Shown: positions 1 through 9,020, numbered from the stretch's first letter. The stretch is DNA of 64,000 bases from Saprospiraceae bacterium (GCA_022841345.1 JALHRR010000007.1:91908-155907), one strand, 5' to 3'. Numbers and translations are program-made. Notes: generated by a model from the sequence alone, not told the origin.

Positions 1-1482
1 GCTTTTCAAAGTGTATTTGGGACCGGTACCACTGTTTTTCAAATGGAAATGAACTCTGCACTGAATAATGGTGGCGAGCCAATTGCATTTGCTGATCCTG
101 ATGGCAATGTAGTTTCCTCTGTAACCTATTCCAACGGAGCGGGAGGTTGGTATGCTGAAGCGGATGGAAATGGTGCCAGTCTGGAATTATGCGATCCGGC
201 GAATCCGGTCAATGATGTTGATAATTGGGGGCCATCCACGAACGACACTGGAATTACACTTAATGGAAAGACTATTTTCGCAAGTCCGGGTTCTGCAAAT
301 ACATCTGTTTGTATTTCTGTACCGGATGCAACAGTTATGGTAGGGGATTTCTTTTTTACTCCTGCAGACATTACCATCAATGTCGGAGAAACTGTTTTAT
401 GGATGAACACAGGTGGTACGCATAATGTAAATGGAACTCAGACTACATTTCCATCTAATCCGGAATCATTCAGTAGTGGTAATCCTGCAGGTGGCAGCTG
501 GATGCTTGAACACACTTTCGAAATCGCCGGTGTTTACAATTACAGATGTGATTTACATTCCGGATTGATGCAGGGAACTGTAACAGTCATGGGTGATGTG
601 GTTGATATTCCAACATATACAATAGGTCAAATTCGGGGTGTAAACTCCGAAGGTGTTGCTGATTCTTTAGGTGTTGAAGCTTATGTAGAGGGAATAATCT
701 ATGGAGTTAATCAAAGAGAAACCGGCCTTCAATATACAATGATAAATGATCAGGGCGACGGAATTGGTTTATTCAGTACTAATTCTGCCATTATCAGTCC
801 TGAAGAAGGTGATTTGGTTAGGGTTAGAGGTGTAGTAGAACAATTCAGAGGATTGCTTCAATTAAATATTTCAGAATTGGAGATTTTGAGCTCAGGTAAT
901 ATGCTTTTGGATCCAATACTGATTGACGAGCTGAATGAGCAAACAGAAAGCAGATTAGTGCAGTTAGTTTCTTTAACTGTGGTAGATCCGGCCCAGTGGA
1001 CGAATGCACCCGGTGGATTTAATGTCACCGTCACGAATGGCACGGATAATTTCATCATGAGGATTGCCAGGAATGTCAATACAGGCTTTACTGAGGCACC
1101 TGTGGGGACTTTTGATCTGGTTGGTATAGGCGGACAATTTAGCACCAATGCTAATGTACCACCGTATAATGATGGCTATCAAATTCTTCCAAGGTATGCA
1201 GCAGATTTTGATTTGATGGTAGGTGTTCATGACAATCTATTTGATTCACAGGTAAATGTATACCCTACTCTCGCCAAAGACAGAATCTATATTGAGAGCC
1301 AGGTTCCTTTACAAAAGGTGGAACTGTTTAATGTTTTCGGTAAATTGATCGATTTCAAAGATTTATCAAATGCACAAAAGCAATGGCTTGAGTTGAATAA
1401 CTATACCCCGGGTACTTATTTATTGAAAATTACCGGTGCAGAGAGTCAAGTTATCACTAAAAAAATAATGGTGCAGAAATAG
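1..1482 (+). CDS. Secreted cupredoxin/OB-fold protein with T9SS type A sorting domain (5' end outside window)
   Basis: The frame is open from base 1, so the N-terminus and signal peptide lie upstream; the first ATG at 43 is probably internal. Counting codons from base 1: residues about 20-105 resemble a lamin-tail-type beta domain. Residues about 112-195 form a plastocyanin-like cupredoxin with a plausible copper set, His in GTHNV (about 141), Cys in YRCDLH (about 183), His (about 186) and Met (about 190). Residues about 205-310 look like an OB-fold, as found in secreted nucleases and esterases. The last ~75 residues are a T9SS type A C-terminal sorting domain (PGTYLLKI, KKIMVQK end). Likely exported and surface-anchored or released. 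The catalytic role is unknown; an electron-transfer or copper-binding role is inferred only from the motif. Confidence 0.8.
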   Translation, partial: AFQSVFGTGTTVFQMEMNSALNNGGEPIAFADPDGNVVSSVTYSNGAGGWYAEADGNGASLELCDPANPVNDVDNWGPSTNDTGITLNGKTIFASPGSANTSVCISVPDATVMVGDFFFTPADITINVGETVLWMNTGGTHNVNGTQTTFPSNPESFSSGNPAGGSWMLEHTFEIAGVYNYRCDLHSGLMQGTVTVMGDVVDIPTYTIGQIRGVNSEGVADSLGVEAYVEGIIYGVNQRETGLQYTMINDQGDGIGLFSTNSAIISPEEGDLVRVRGVVEQFRGLLQLNISELEILSSGNMLLDPILIDELNEQTESRLVQLVSLTVVDPAQWTNAPGGFNVTVTNGTDNFIMRIARNVNTGFTEAPVGTFDLVGIGGQFSTNANVPPYNDGYQILPRYAADFDLMVGVHDNLFDSQVNVYPTLAKDRIYIESQVPLQKVELFNVFGKLIDFKDLSNAQKQWLELNNYTPGTYLLKITGAESQVITKKIMVQK

Positions 1483-1505
1483 ACCATTTCAGTATTTTAA
1501 AAACA

Positions 1506-1543
1506 AAAGCCCGATTGCAATTCATTTGTTATCGGGCTTTTTT
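1506..1543 (+). terminator. Rho-independent terminator after the cupredoxin gene
   Basis: Perfect 10-bp stem AAAGCCCGAT (1506-1515) / ATCGGGCTTT (1531-1540) with a 15-nt loop, followed by Ts. It lies 23 bases after the stop codon. It also overlaps the most upstream possible start of the next gene (1515), which argues for the downstream start at 1599. Confidence 0.85.
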
Positions 1544-1598
1544 ATATTTATTTTGCGATAGAATACTCCATTATATTTTTCAATATTTAATACAGGAA

Positions 1599-2381
1599 AT
1601 GAACAATAAGAAGATTGGACTTGCACTTTCCGGCGGAGGCCTCAGAGGGTTGGCTCATATCGGTATTATAAAAGTCATGGAAGAACATAGTATTACTGCT
1701 GATGTTGTAGCAGGAACCAGTGCAGGATCTATAATTGGAACACTGTACGCTGCCGGTTGTTCGGCTGATGAAATGCTGAAATTCGTTAAAAAAAGTAATC
1801 TCTATAAAGTCATTAGTTTTGCATGGCCCTTGATGGGATTTGCTTCACATGAATATTTAAAAAAACGATTGGTGGAGTTCATGCCCGGTATTGGTTTTGA
1901 AAGCATGAAAATCCCATTGTATATTACTATGACCAACATGAATAGCGGTAAACTGGAAGTAAAGTCTGAAGGGGATTTGCTCAATTATGTGGCGGCTTCT
2001 TGCGCCATTCCTATGGTTTTTGAACCGATAGAAATAGAAGGCCAATTATATATGGATGGAGGAGCTATGAAAAATCTTCCTGCCAGTATCATCCGCGATG
2101 AATGTGATATCCTCATAGGAGTCAATCTTATGCCGCGTAATCAAATGCAACCGGAACAGCTCAGAAGCCTTATAAGTATTGCAGCCAGGACATTTGAAAT
2201 GTCACTTTGGAGAAACCAACAGGACGATATTCCACTTTGCGATTTACATATTGAAGTTCAGGGGCTACAAAAGAACAATATGTTCAATTTTAACAAGCTT
2301 GATGATATTTATACTGCAGGATATCAAACCGGTCAGCTGGTAATTCCTCAATTGCTGGGTTTGTTGGAGCAAGAGTCTTAA
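1599..2381 (+). CDS. Patatin-like phospholipase (RssA/YchK type)
   Basis: A 260-residue single-domain patatin, probably a cytoplasmic serine acyl hydrolase acting on phospholipids or lysophospholipids. Visible motifs are the glycine-rich oxyanion loop SGGGLRGLAH (residues 11-20), the nucleophile elbow GTSAG with Ser41, and the DGG box with Asp153 that completes the Ser-Asp dyad. Length fits the RssA subgroup. The frame extends upstream to 1515, but that region is the preceding terminator and encodes an odd aromatic-rich stretch; the ATG at 1599 follows an AGGAA a few bases upstream and begins directly before the first conserved strand. Substrate cannot be told from sequence. Confidence 0.9.
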   Translation: MNNKKIGLALSGGGLRGLAHIGIIKVMEEHSITADVVAGTSAGSIIGTLYAAGCSADEMLKFVKKSNLYKVISFAWPLMGFASHEYLKKRLVEFMPGIGFESMKIPLYITMTNMNSGKLEVKSEGDLLNYVAASCAIPMVFEPIEIEGQLYMDGGAMKNLPASIIRDECDILIGVNLMPRNQMQPEQLRSLISIAARTFEMSLWRNQQDDIPLCDLHIEVQGLQKNNMFNFNKLDDIYTAGYQTGQLVIPQLLGLLEQES

Positions 2382-2433
2382 ACTTAAATTCTGTGACCCA
2401 TTATACTGATTTTTCCATCAATCCTGAGCCTAT

Positions 2434-2538
2434 CGATCTTTTGAATACTATCAATCTCATTCAATCTCTTTCAATCATATCAATCTTCCCAAACTCACAA
2501 CAAATTACTCACACTCACAACATCAATCTTATCAATCT
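2434..2538. repeat. Inverted relative of the 52-bp tandem repeat
   Basis: The 3' space between the convergent patatin and rarA genes holds CAATCTTATCAATCT-type sequence. Read on the minus strand, 2480-2538 matches the unit found tandemly at 17.3-17.6 kb (GATTGATAAGATTG, then TGTTGTGAGTGTGAG, then TTGTTGTGAG). A partial second copy lies at about 2434-2480. The frame across it is low-complexity and not credible as a gene. Confidence 0.7.
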
Positions 2539-2542
2539 CGCC

Positions 2543-3817
2543 TCAAAACCCATATTTATCTTTCCACAATTCTCTCAGGTGTATTCTTATTTTTTCTTCT
2601 GCCACATTTTTCCCCGGCTGATAAAAACTAGTCCCGGCAAGTTCATCAGGTAAATATTCCTGTTTAACAAAATTCTGATTGTAGTCATGAGAATACTGAT
2701 AGGATTTTCCGTATCCAAGATCTTTCATTAAACCTGTAGGAGCATTACGAAGATGAAGGGGTACTGGGTCTGTAGGACGCTTTCGGACGAGGTCAAGTGC
2801 TTTATTGATTGCAAGATAAGACGCATTACTTTTTGGAGAAGTTGCCAGGTAGATGGCAGTTTGTGAAAGTAGAATTCTTGCTTCCGGCATACCAATCATC
2901 TGCACACCCTGGAAACAGGAAGTGGCCAATAATAGTGCATTTGGATTAGCAAGTCCTATATCTTCGCTCGCTAGAATTACCATTCTTCTTGCTATAAATT
3001 TTACATCTTCTCCGCCTTCCAGCATTCTGGCCAGATAATAAACGGCTGCATTCGGATCACTTCCGCGCATTGATTTAATGAAAGCAGAAATGATATCATA
3101 ATGCATATCCGCATTCTTATCAAAAAATGCAATTCTGGATTGAATGATGACTCCTACAGCTTCATCGGTTATAACAACCGGCTCATTTTCGGGGGTAGAT
3201 TCTACGACGATTTCGAGTGCATTATATAGTTTTCTCCCATCTCCGCTGCTGTATAATTTCAGCGCATTACTTTCAATAATTTCTATGCTTCGTCTTTTCA
3301 GATTCTCGTCTCTGGTAACAGCATTTGTAATCATCAGATCCAGATCTTCTGAAGTCAAAGGCTTGAGTATATACACCTGACAGCGTGACAACAATGCCTG
3401 AATAATTTCAAATGATGGATTTTCTGTAGTGGCACCAATAAGAGTCACGATTCCCTTCTCTACTGCTCCGAGTAAAGAATCTTGTTGTGATTTACTGAAT
3501 CTGTGAATTTCATCAATAAATAGAATAGGGGAGGGCCGATCAAAAAACTTCTGTTTTTCAGCTTTTTCAAGAATTTCCCTAACGTCCTTAACGCCTGAGT
3601 TGACTGCACTTATGGTATAAAATATTCTGCCGGACTGAGTTGCCAGAATTTGAGCAAGAGTAGTCTTTCCTACGCCCGGCGGTCCCCAAAAAATCATAGA
3701 ATGGATTCTGGATTGTTCGAGGGCTTTCCTCAGGGGGGCGTCAGAACCAACTAAGTGGGATTGGCCTACAAAATCGTCCAAAGAGGAAGGACGCATTCTT
3801 TCTGCTAATGGTATCAT
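2543..3817 (-). CDS. rarA: Replication-associated recombination protein RarA (MgsA), AAA+ ATPase
   Basis: A clamp-loader-related AAA+ ATPase (WRNIP1/Mgs1 family) that acts at stalled replication forks. From the start at 3817 the protein opens with the family-typical PLAERMRPSSLDDFVGQSHL. Walker A GPPGVGKTT is at residues 45-53 and Walker B ILFIDEIHRF near 98-107 (Asp102, Glu103). Sensor-1 region GATTENPSFE and the C-terminal tetramerisation region (RGSDPNAAVYYLARMLEGGED) are present. About 424 residues is normal. An in-frame ATG at 3862 would add 15 residues (MTYIITTFESFIRKS) that are not typical, so I prefer 3817. It stands alone and converges on the patatin gene. Confidence 0.93.
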   Translation of the reverse strand: MIPLAERMRPSSLDDFVGQSHLVGSDAPLRKALEQSRIHSMIFWGPPGVGKTTLAQILATQSGRIFYTISAVNSGVKDVREILEKAEKQKFFDRPSPILFIDEIHRFSKSQQDSLLGAVEKGIVTLIGATTENPSFEIIQALLSRCQVYILKPLTSEDLDLMITNAVTRDENLKRRSIEIIESNALKLYSSGDGRKLYNALEIVVESTPENEPVVITDEAVGVIIQSRIAFFDKNADMHYDIISAFIKSMRGSDPNAAVYYLARMLEGGEDVKFIARRMVILASEDIGLANPNALLLATSCFQGVQMIGMPEARILLSQTAIYLATSPKSNASYLAINKALDLVRKRPTDPVPLHLRNAPTGLMKDLGYGKSYQYSHDYNQNFVKQEYLPDELAGTSFYQPGKNVAEEKIRIHLRELWKDKYGF

Positions 3818-3989
3818 TGATTTTCTGATAAAGGATTCAAATGTCGTAATAATATACGTCATTCAATAGAATTGAATAGGGGTCAGAACTGTTTCAATAA
3901 TGATAAATGAAATGGAATAAGGAGAATGGGAGGGGGAGGGTGTTGGGTTAATTATTGTTGTTATGATATTTATATCGTATTATTACAAA

Positions 3990-4997
3990 ATGAACACAAA
4001 TAACTTACTCAGGGAGTTTGGCAGCCTGCCGATACCTGAAAAGGAAAGAATTATAAGTTTATTAATTGATCAATTGGATCTCCACGATGGGCAGTTGGAT
4101 ATGGTAATGAAGGAATTGGAATCCTGCCAAATCAAGCCCCCTTCCTGCATTCACTGTGGGAGTAAAAGCACTATTAAACGGGCCAGGATAAAGTCCATTC
4201 AACGATATTCCTGCAATGAATGCGGTAAATATTGGATGGCCACGCATGGAACAAGTCTGGCCGGTTTGCATAAGCGAAAATTGTGGCAGAAATATATTCA
4301 GGTATTTGAGAAAGGATTCTCTATTCGGAAATCGGCACAGGAACTGGGAATTAGCATTCAGACTAGTTTTAGGTGGAGACACAGACTTTTAGCTTCTATT
4401 TCTGACCATTTGCCGGATGAATTGTCCGGAGTCATTGAAACAGTTAATTTTCAAATGCCCAGAAACACTAAAGGTCAGCGAAAATCTTCAAACTATCCTG
4501 AGGATAAAAATTCTGAACAAGATTTTCAACCGCCCCAAAATATTAATGTACTTTTTAGTACCAGCCGAACCTCCAATGAATCACTCAGTAATATTATAGC
4601 AGCAGAAGAGCCCGATGCAAAACAGATAAGAAAAGCGCTTCATGGGAAAATTCAAACTGGTTCAATACTGATAACTCAGGCAATTGATGCTTTCAGTTTT
4701 CTGAAAGATGAAGAATTTCTTCAATATCTACCTGTTTCAAAAAGCACGAAAAGAAAGGATCCGGTAAATCTGAACTCAGCCAGGGCGCACCATCAGGCTT
4801 TCCGGGAATTCCTGCTTCCGTTCAATGGAGTGGCTACAAAGTATCTTCAGAATTATCTGAATTGGTATCACCATAAGGAAATGACTAAAATGAGGTTAGA
4901 TAAAATCAGACATTCCATAAGGGTTTGCTTTACAGGAGATAAAGCGATGGACTGGCTAAAGAATTTAACAATAAAAGATACAATAATCATAACATAA
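3990..4997 (+). CDS. IS1595-type transposase homologue lacking the expected catalytic residues
   Basis: The N-terminus carries a zinc ribbon (CIHCG...CNECGKYW, residues about 48-75) and a helix-turn-helix (SIRKSAQELGISIQTSFRWRH), as in IS1595-family transposases. The family signature FNGVATKYLQNYLNW is kept near the C-terminus. In the catalytic domain, the position where the family has a DET/DES motif reads ETVNFQ, just before a conserved KGQR; the second Asp region reads ITQAIDAF; and the NVNAYHS-type motif is replaced by SARAHHQ. The frame is intact over 335 residues with no convincing terminal inverted repeats, so it may be a domesticated DNA-binding protein or a slowly decaying insertion sequence. 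Start at 3990 (MNTNNLL) chosen over 3963. Family recognition and residue alignment are from memory. Confidence 0.7.
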   Translation: MNTNNLLREFGSLPIPEKERIISLLIDQLDLHDGQLDMVMKELESCQIKPPSCIHCGSKSTIKRARIKSIQRYSCNECGKYWMATHGTSLAGLHKRKLWQKYIQVFEKGFSIRKSAQELGISIQTSFRWRHRLLASISDHLPDELSGVIETVNFQMPRNTKGQRKSSNYPEDKNSEQDFQPPQNINVLFSTSRTSNESLSNIIAAEEPDAKQIRKALHGKIQTGSILITQAIDAFSFLKDEEFLQYLPVSKSTKRKDPVNLNSARAHHQAFREFLLPFNGVATKYLQNYLNWYHHKEMTKMRLDKIRHSIRVCFTGDKAMDWLKNLTIKDTIIIT

Positions 4998-5272
4998 ATA
5001 AAAAACACTTCTCCCAATAACCCCCTAATAAATCCCTACCTCCACACTTCCTCTTTACTCATTATTCAACCCTCTAATTTACCACTGATTTACAACTGAG
5101 TATCAGACTTCTTAAGAGTATCAATCGCTTCTGATTTCGCATATATTTCATTTTAATACCCGCATTCAGGGTGCCTCTTAGCGCACAAGTTAAATCCAGC
5201 TACCCGCTCGAAACAATCTGAGGAATGCTGCGTTAGGCTGCCATTTTAAGTCTTAGTACAAGATTGAATCAA

Positions 5273-7189
5273 ATGGATGAATACATTCAGGAATATATCC
5301 GGAATTGGTTAAAAGCAATGGACATCGAGCGACAAGAACAACAGGCAATGTTTCAGTCAATGCTCATAAATAAGCATGTCCAGGAAAGAGTCAAAGATGG
5401 CTTTACATGGTACCCATTGAGTGTCAAGGCGAATGGTTACGCTTTGGGTGAAATTCCTTACATTATTGTAGAGAGACAGGAATCTCAAATTAAAGAAGAT
5501 CAAATGCAATCCGGCAAAACTGTCAGATTGTTTTCAATGCAACAAGGGAAAGAGCAAACATCTGTCAAAGGTATCATCCATTATATTCAAAAAAGACAGG
5601 CTAAGGTGTTTCTTCATGCTGATGAAGTGCCGGATGAACTTTTGGAAGGCAAACTGGGGATGGATTTATTGCATGATGATCAGACTTTCAAAGATATGGC
5701 AGCCGCCATGAAACAAGCTATGGCATTGAAAGCCTCAGACCCTCTGTATACTGCAATTAAGTATTTTTATGGCACAAAAGAAAAATTTGAAGCAATTCAG
5801 CCCAGGAACTTCATTCCTCTTACCGGAAAATTAAATGAATCGCAAAACAGTGCTGTCAACTTTGCCCTGGCTTCTGAAGGAGTTAGCATCATTCATGGCC
5901 CTCCCGGAACCGGTAAGACTACCACATTAATCCAGTTAATCAGACAATTATTAAAAGAAGAAAAGCAAGTATTAGTAACCGCGCCCAGCAATGCGGCAGT
6001 CGATTTGCTGACTGCACTGATCCATTCGGAAGGAATACCTGTTGTGCGTCTGGGTCATTTATCCCGCATAGATCCTGAAATTCTGGAATGCAGTCTGGAA
6101 TCTCAGGTATTCTCTGATCCTGATTCCAAACAAATCAAGAAAGTCAGATTGCAGGCTGATGAATATCGAAAACTTTCCCAGCAATATAAGCGGAGTTTTG
6201 GATATGAAGAGCGACAGCAACGCAGGAGATTGAGAAATGAAGCTAAGGAATTGAGTGAATGGGCCAAAGATCTGGAAGAAAGAGTGGTTCAAAAAATTGT
6301 TGAGCAATCCAGAGTCATTACCTGCACATTCGCGGGCGCTAATTCAAGACCAATAAGGGAGCTGAAGTTTAAAACCTGTATAATTGATGAAGCATCACAA
6401 GCACTTCAGGGTGCATCATGGATACCTATACTGAAGTCTGAACGAGTAATACTGGCGGGTGATCCATTCCAATTACCTCCTACCGTGAAGTCGGCCCAGG
6501 CTGCGAAACTAGGCTTATCTGTCACACTGCTTGATCTTGCCATACAGAATGAGAGACCGCTTCATTTACTGGACACACAATACAGAATGAATAGGGCTAT
6601 CATGGGATTTTCTAATCAATGGTTTTATAAAGGAGCTTTGAAGGCTCATGATTCTGTGGCTGATCATGTTTTACCCCTCTTCAATAGTGACACCGATGCA
6701 GTTATCACATTCATTGATACGGCGGGATGCGGATTTACAGAAACGATTAATCCGGAAACAAAAAGTTATTTCAATAAAGACGAGTACCTTATTTTGAGAG
6801 AGCACCTGGATCCATTGTTGCATCAAAATTTTGTACATCAGCCTGATGTTGGAATTCTATCTCCTTATAAGGCGCAGGTTCAATTCATCAGGGATGAACT
6901 TGACGAAGATGAAATTTTTGATTTTCCCGTGAACGTTCAGACCATCGATTCATTTCAGGGCCAGGAACGGGATATCATATATATATCGCTTGTTAGATCC
7001 AATGATTCAATGGAAATTGGATTCTTAAAGGATTATCGCAGAATGAATGTAGCCATGACGCGAGCAAAGAAACATCTTGTGATAATCGGTGATAGTGCCA
7101 CCCTGGGGAATGATTTATTTTATCAGGCATTTTTAGAATATGTAGAGATACATGGAGCATATCGATCTGCATGGGAATGGATTCAATGA
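5273..7189 (+). CDS. SF1B DNA/RNA helicase, IGHMBP2/Dna2-like AAA domain protein
   Basis: A 638-residue superfamily 1B helicase. Motifs: Q-like region LNESQNSAVNFAL, Walker A GPPGTGKTTT (about 209-218), motif Ia VTAPSNAAVD, Walker B IIDEASQ, motif III LAGDPFQLPPTV, motif IV QYRMN, and the C-terminal motifs TIDSFQGQERDIIYISLVRSN and RRMNVAMTRAKKHLVIIGD. An N-terminal beta-barrel-like region (about 1-190) matches the layout of IGHMBP2/SMUBP-2 helicases, and a helical insertion (about 285-345) would be the stalk. It probably unwinds DNA or RNA-DNA hybrids using ATP; the cellular role is not known. ATG at 5273 is preferred to the TTG at 5264. It lies alone with 275 bases upstream that show no clear element. 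Confidence 0.88.
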   Translation: MDEYIQEYIRNWLKAMDIERQEQQAMFQSMLINKHVQERVKDGFTWYPLSVKANGYALGEIPYIIVERQESQIKEDQMQSGKTVRLFSMQQGKEQTSVKGIIHYIQKRQAKVFLHADEVPDELLEGKLGMDLLHDDQTFKDMAAAMKQAMALKASDPLYTAIKYFYGTKEKFEAIQPRNFIPLTGKLNESQNSAVNFALASEGVSIIHGPPGTGKTTTLIQLIRQLLKEEKQVLVTAPSNAAVDLLTALIHSEGIPVVRLGHLSRIDPEILECSLESQVFSDPDSKQIKKVRLQADEYRKLSQQYKRSFGYEERQQRRRLRNEAKELSEWAKDLEERVVQKIVEQSRVITCTFAGANSRPIRELKFKTCIIDEASQALQGASWIPILKSERVILAGDPFQLPPTVKSAQAAKLGLSVTLLDLAIQNERPLHLLDTQYRMNRAIMGFSNQWFYKGALKAHDSVADHVLPLFNSDTDAVITFIDTAGCGFTETINPETKSYFNKDEYLILREHLDPLLHQNFVHQPDVGILSPYKAQVQFIRDELDEDEIFDFPVNVQTIDSFQGQERDIIYISLVRSNDSMEIGFLKDYRRMNVAMTRAKKHLVIIGDSATLGNDLFYQAFLEYVEIHGAYRSAWEWIQ

Positions 7190-7275
7190 TATGAAAATGA
7201 AGTAACTATGTATTTTTTATTTTCTATATTTGTTAATATTCAAAAAGAAAAGTGAGTTGGTTCACTTAAATACGA

Positions 7276-7283
7276 TATATTTG
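7276..7283 (+). promoter_or_regulatory. Candidate -7 promoter box TATATTTG
   Basis: Exact match to the Bacteroidota -7 consensus TAnnTTTG, about 60 bases before the small gene at 7343; a second identical box is at 7225-7232. A TTG 16 bases upstream (7257-7259) could serve as -33. The doubled box supports real transcription of the small gene. Confidence 0.45.
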
Positions 7284-7342
7284 TTTCATGTTTTTACAAG
7301 GAGTTAACGTAGCACTTATAAATCACCTGTTAATTATTATAA

Positions 7343-7537
7343 GTGGAAAAAAAGTTATCTAAAATTCAGGCTGAAGCTAAGCGACAGTTTGGACGAGAAT
7401 TGAATGAAAAAGAGTTGGAAAGTTTTCTCAATATGAAGGTTATGGAAGCCGCATTTGAGAACATTGATTCAGAACATCCTCATGACAAAGAATCATCCTC
7501 ATCCAAAGTAGAGAAAAGTTCTGATAGTAAAAATTAA
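7343..7537 (+). CDS. Small charged hypothetical protein (64 residues)
   Basis: I do not recognise a family. The peptide is highly charged and helical in its first half (KLSKIQAEAKRQFGRELNEKELESFLNMKVMEAAF) and Ser/Lys/Asp-rich and probably disordered at the C-terminus. It would start with GTG. Two TATATTTG boxes lie upstream and the frame ends with a 4-base overlap against the stop of the convergent response regulator gene. Codon use resembles the neighbours. It may be a small regulatory or nucleic-acid-associated protein, but no function can be assigned. Confidence 0.5.
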   Translation: MEKKLSKIQAEAKRQFGRELNEKELESFLNMKVMEAAFENIDSEHPHDKESSSSKVEKSSDSKN

Positions 7538-7926
7538 ACTTCCAGAGTAGCAATAGTGGCTTTTAGTGCTTCTACATCCAATGGTTTGTTTATAAAACCG
7601 TTTAGGTTGACATTTTGCCCTGCTCTGCTGATATCCTTGGGATCAATCGATGAAGAAAGCATATAAATAGAATACTTCCTTTTCGTTTCCGTAGGTAATG
7701 CTTCAAATTGATCCAAAAAAGCAAATCCATCCATTTCAGGCATCATCATATCCAACAGAATAACAGTATGCTCCACAACTGAACCATGTTCGTCAATATA
7801 GACTAGTGCTTCTGTGCCTTTTGAAAACTTTCTGATATTTTGCGAAACCCCGCCTATTGATAATAACTTTTCAATTATCATCAAATCTACAGGGTTGTCA
7901 TCAATAACTATGAAGGGAAAACTCAT
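7534..7926 (-). CDS. Single-domain response regulator (REC only)
   Basis: A 130-residue stand-alone receiver domain, CheY-like in length. It shows the acidic pair Asp9-Asp10 (VIDDN), the phosphoacceptor Asp59 in ILLDMMMPEMDG, Ser/Thr in MLSSS and the conserved Lys114 (INKP). There is no output domain, so it probably passes phosphate on or works by protein contact. It is the last gene of a five-gene operon; its start overlaps the stop of the preceding REC-histidine kinase by 4 bases, implying translational coupling. The likely phosphodonor is one of the two kinases just upstream (inference). Confidence 0.93.
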   Translation of the reverse strand: MSFPFIVIDDNPVDLMIIEKLLSIGGVSQNIRKFSKGTEALVYIDEHGSVVEHTVILLDMMMPEMDGFAFLDQFEALPTETKRKYSIYMLSSSIDPKDISRAGQNVNLNGFINKPLDVEALKATIATLEV

Positions 7927-9020
7927 CTCGATGGGCTTAGGATTGGTAAATATACATAAAAAGACGTTCCTTTACCCACGGAAGTTTCATAATATATTTC
8001 ACCACCCATCTTATTTACGCATTGGTGGACAATAAATAGCCCAAGTCCCATGCCTGATTTTGGATGGTGTGATCGCTTGAACATATCAAAAAGTTTAAGC
8101 TTCATCGAGTCTTCAATTCCCGCACCATTGTCAGTTATTTCAAAACAGATTTTATCATCCTTGTAATATGATTTGATTTGGATGTTTTTATTCTCTACAT
8201 CCGGGCGTTGATATTTGACTGCATTTTGAATGAGATTACGGAAGATCAAATGAAGTTTTAGTCTGTCACTTAATATTTCATTGTCAGTCTGAAGGTCAAG
8301 ATTAAATTCTACTCCATTTGCATCAGGGTGAAATTTTATCTCTTGAATTAAATCTTCAAATAATTCAGTTAAATCGACCAGTTCTTCCACTATTTCAAGT
8401 CTGTTACCTCTATAGTAATTAATGATATTCAAAACATACTGGTCCATTTTGTCCACGACTTGTTCGATCATTTCCATATATTGACCCTGATTCTCTCCTT
8501 CCATCCTGGCTAAATTCATGATACCTTTCAGACTGGTCAAAGGAGATCTCAAATCGTGTGAAGCACTATATACAAACTGGTCCAGCTCATCATATGCTTT
8601 TTGGAGTTCTTTTGTCCTGCTCTCCAATTCTTTGCGCGTTCGGAAAATATCCTTTGCATTTTCGATAGAGTTTCTGACTTCATTTTCATTCCATGGTTTG
8701 GTCAGGAATCTATAGACCGAGCCCTTATTAATTGCATCTATAACAGCCTGTATATCCACAAATCCTGTCAACAAAATGCGAATGGGATCAGGATGAGTAC
8801 TTACAAGATCATTAAAGAAATCGGTACCTGATTGTATAGGCATTCGCTGATCGGATACCACTACCTCAATAGTGTTGGAATTGAGGTGCTGGTAAGCCTC
8901 TTCCGGAGTCAGAGCAAGGAAAACCTCATACTCTCTGCGGAATACTGCTTTGAAAGCCTGCAAATTATTTTGCTCATCATCAAGGTAAAGTACTTTTACC
9001 TTATCAGCTGATACTGTCAT
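7923..9020 (-). CDS. Response regulator-histidine kinase hybrid (REC-HisKA-HATPase)
   Basis: 365 residues, soluble. The N-terminal receiver (about 7-125) has LYLDDEQNN, phosphoacceptor Asp57 in VVSDQRMP and Lys108 in LTKPW. A short coiled coil (about 126-148) leads to the H-box SASHDLRSPLTSL with His155. The ATPase domain has the N-box region FRNLIQNAVKYQ, G1 DNGAGI and G2 SGMGLGLFIV. The REC-first order suits a kinase switched by phosphorylation of its own receiver, probably by the membrane kinase encoded next door. The start overlaps the end of the 7TMR-DISM kinase gene by 17 bases. Its REC is close in sequence to the divergent REC protein at 13.5 kb, so the two probably share a partner (inference). 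Confidence 0.93.
   Translation of the reverse strand: MTVSADKVKVLYLDDEQNNLQAFKAVFRREYEVFLALTPEEAYQHLNSNTIEVVVSDQRMPIQSGTDFFNDLVSTHPDPIRILLTGFVDIQAVIDAINKGSVYRFLTKPWNENEVRNSIENAKDIFRTRKELESRTKELQKAYDELDQFVYSASHDLRSPLTSLKGIMNLARMEGENQGQYMEMIEQVVDKMDQYVLNIINYYRGNRLEIVEELVDLTELFEDLIQEIKFHPDANGVEFNLDLQTDNEILSDRLKLHLIFRNLIQNAVKYQRPDVENKNIQIKSYYKDDKICFEITDNGAGIEDSMKLKLFDMFKRSHHPKSGMGLGLFIVHQCVNKMGGEIYYETSVGKGTSFYVYLPILSPSR

Noticed and set aside
973..1230. Antisense frames within the first gene
   Set aside because: Shadows of the real coding frame with no composition or motif support.
1515..1598. Longer N-terminus for the patatin protein
   Set aside because: The added part is encoded by the preceding terminator hairpin and lacks conserved residues.
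2393..2653. 86-codon plus-strand frame after the patatin gene
   Set aside because: It is made of the inverted repeat copy and runs into the antisense of rarA; no start signal and low complexity.
3959..4994. Terminal inverted repeats of an insertion sequence (TGTTATGAT / ATCATAACA)
   Set aside because: Only 9 bp, AT-rich, the right one inside the last codons; no target-site duplication seen. Not enough to call an element.
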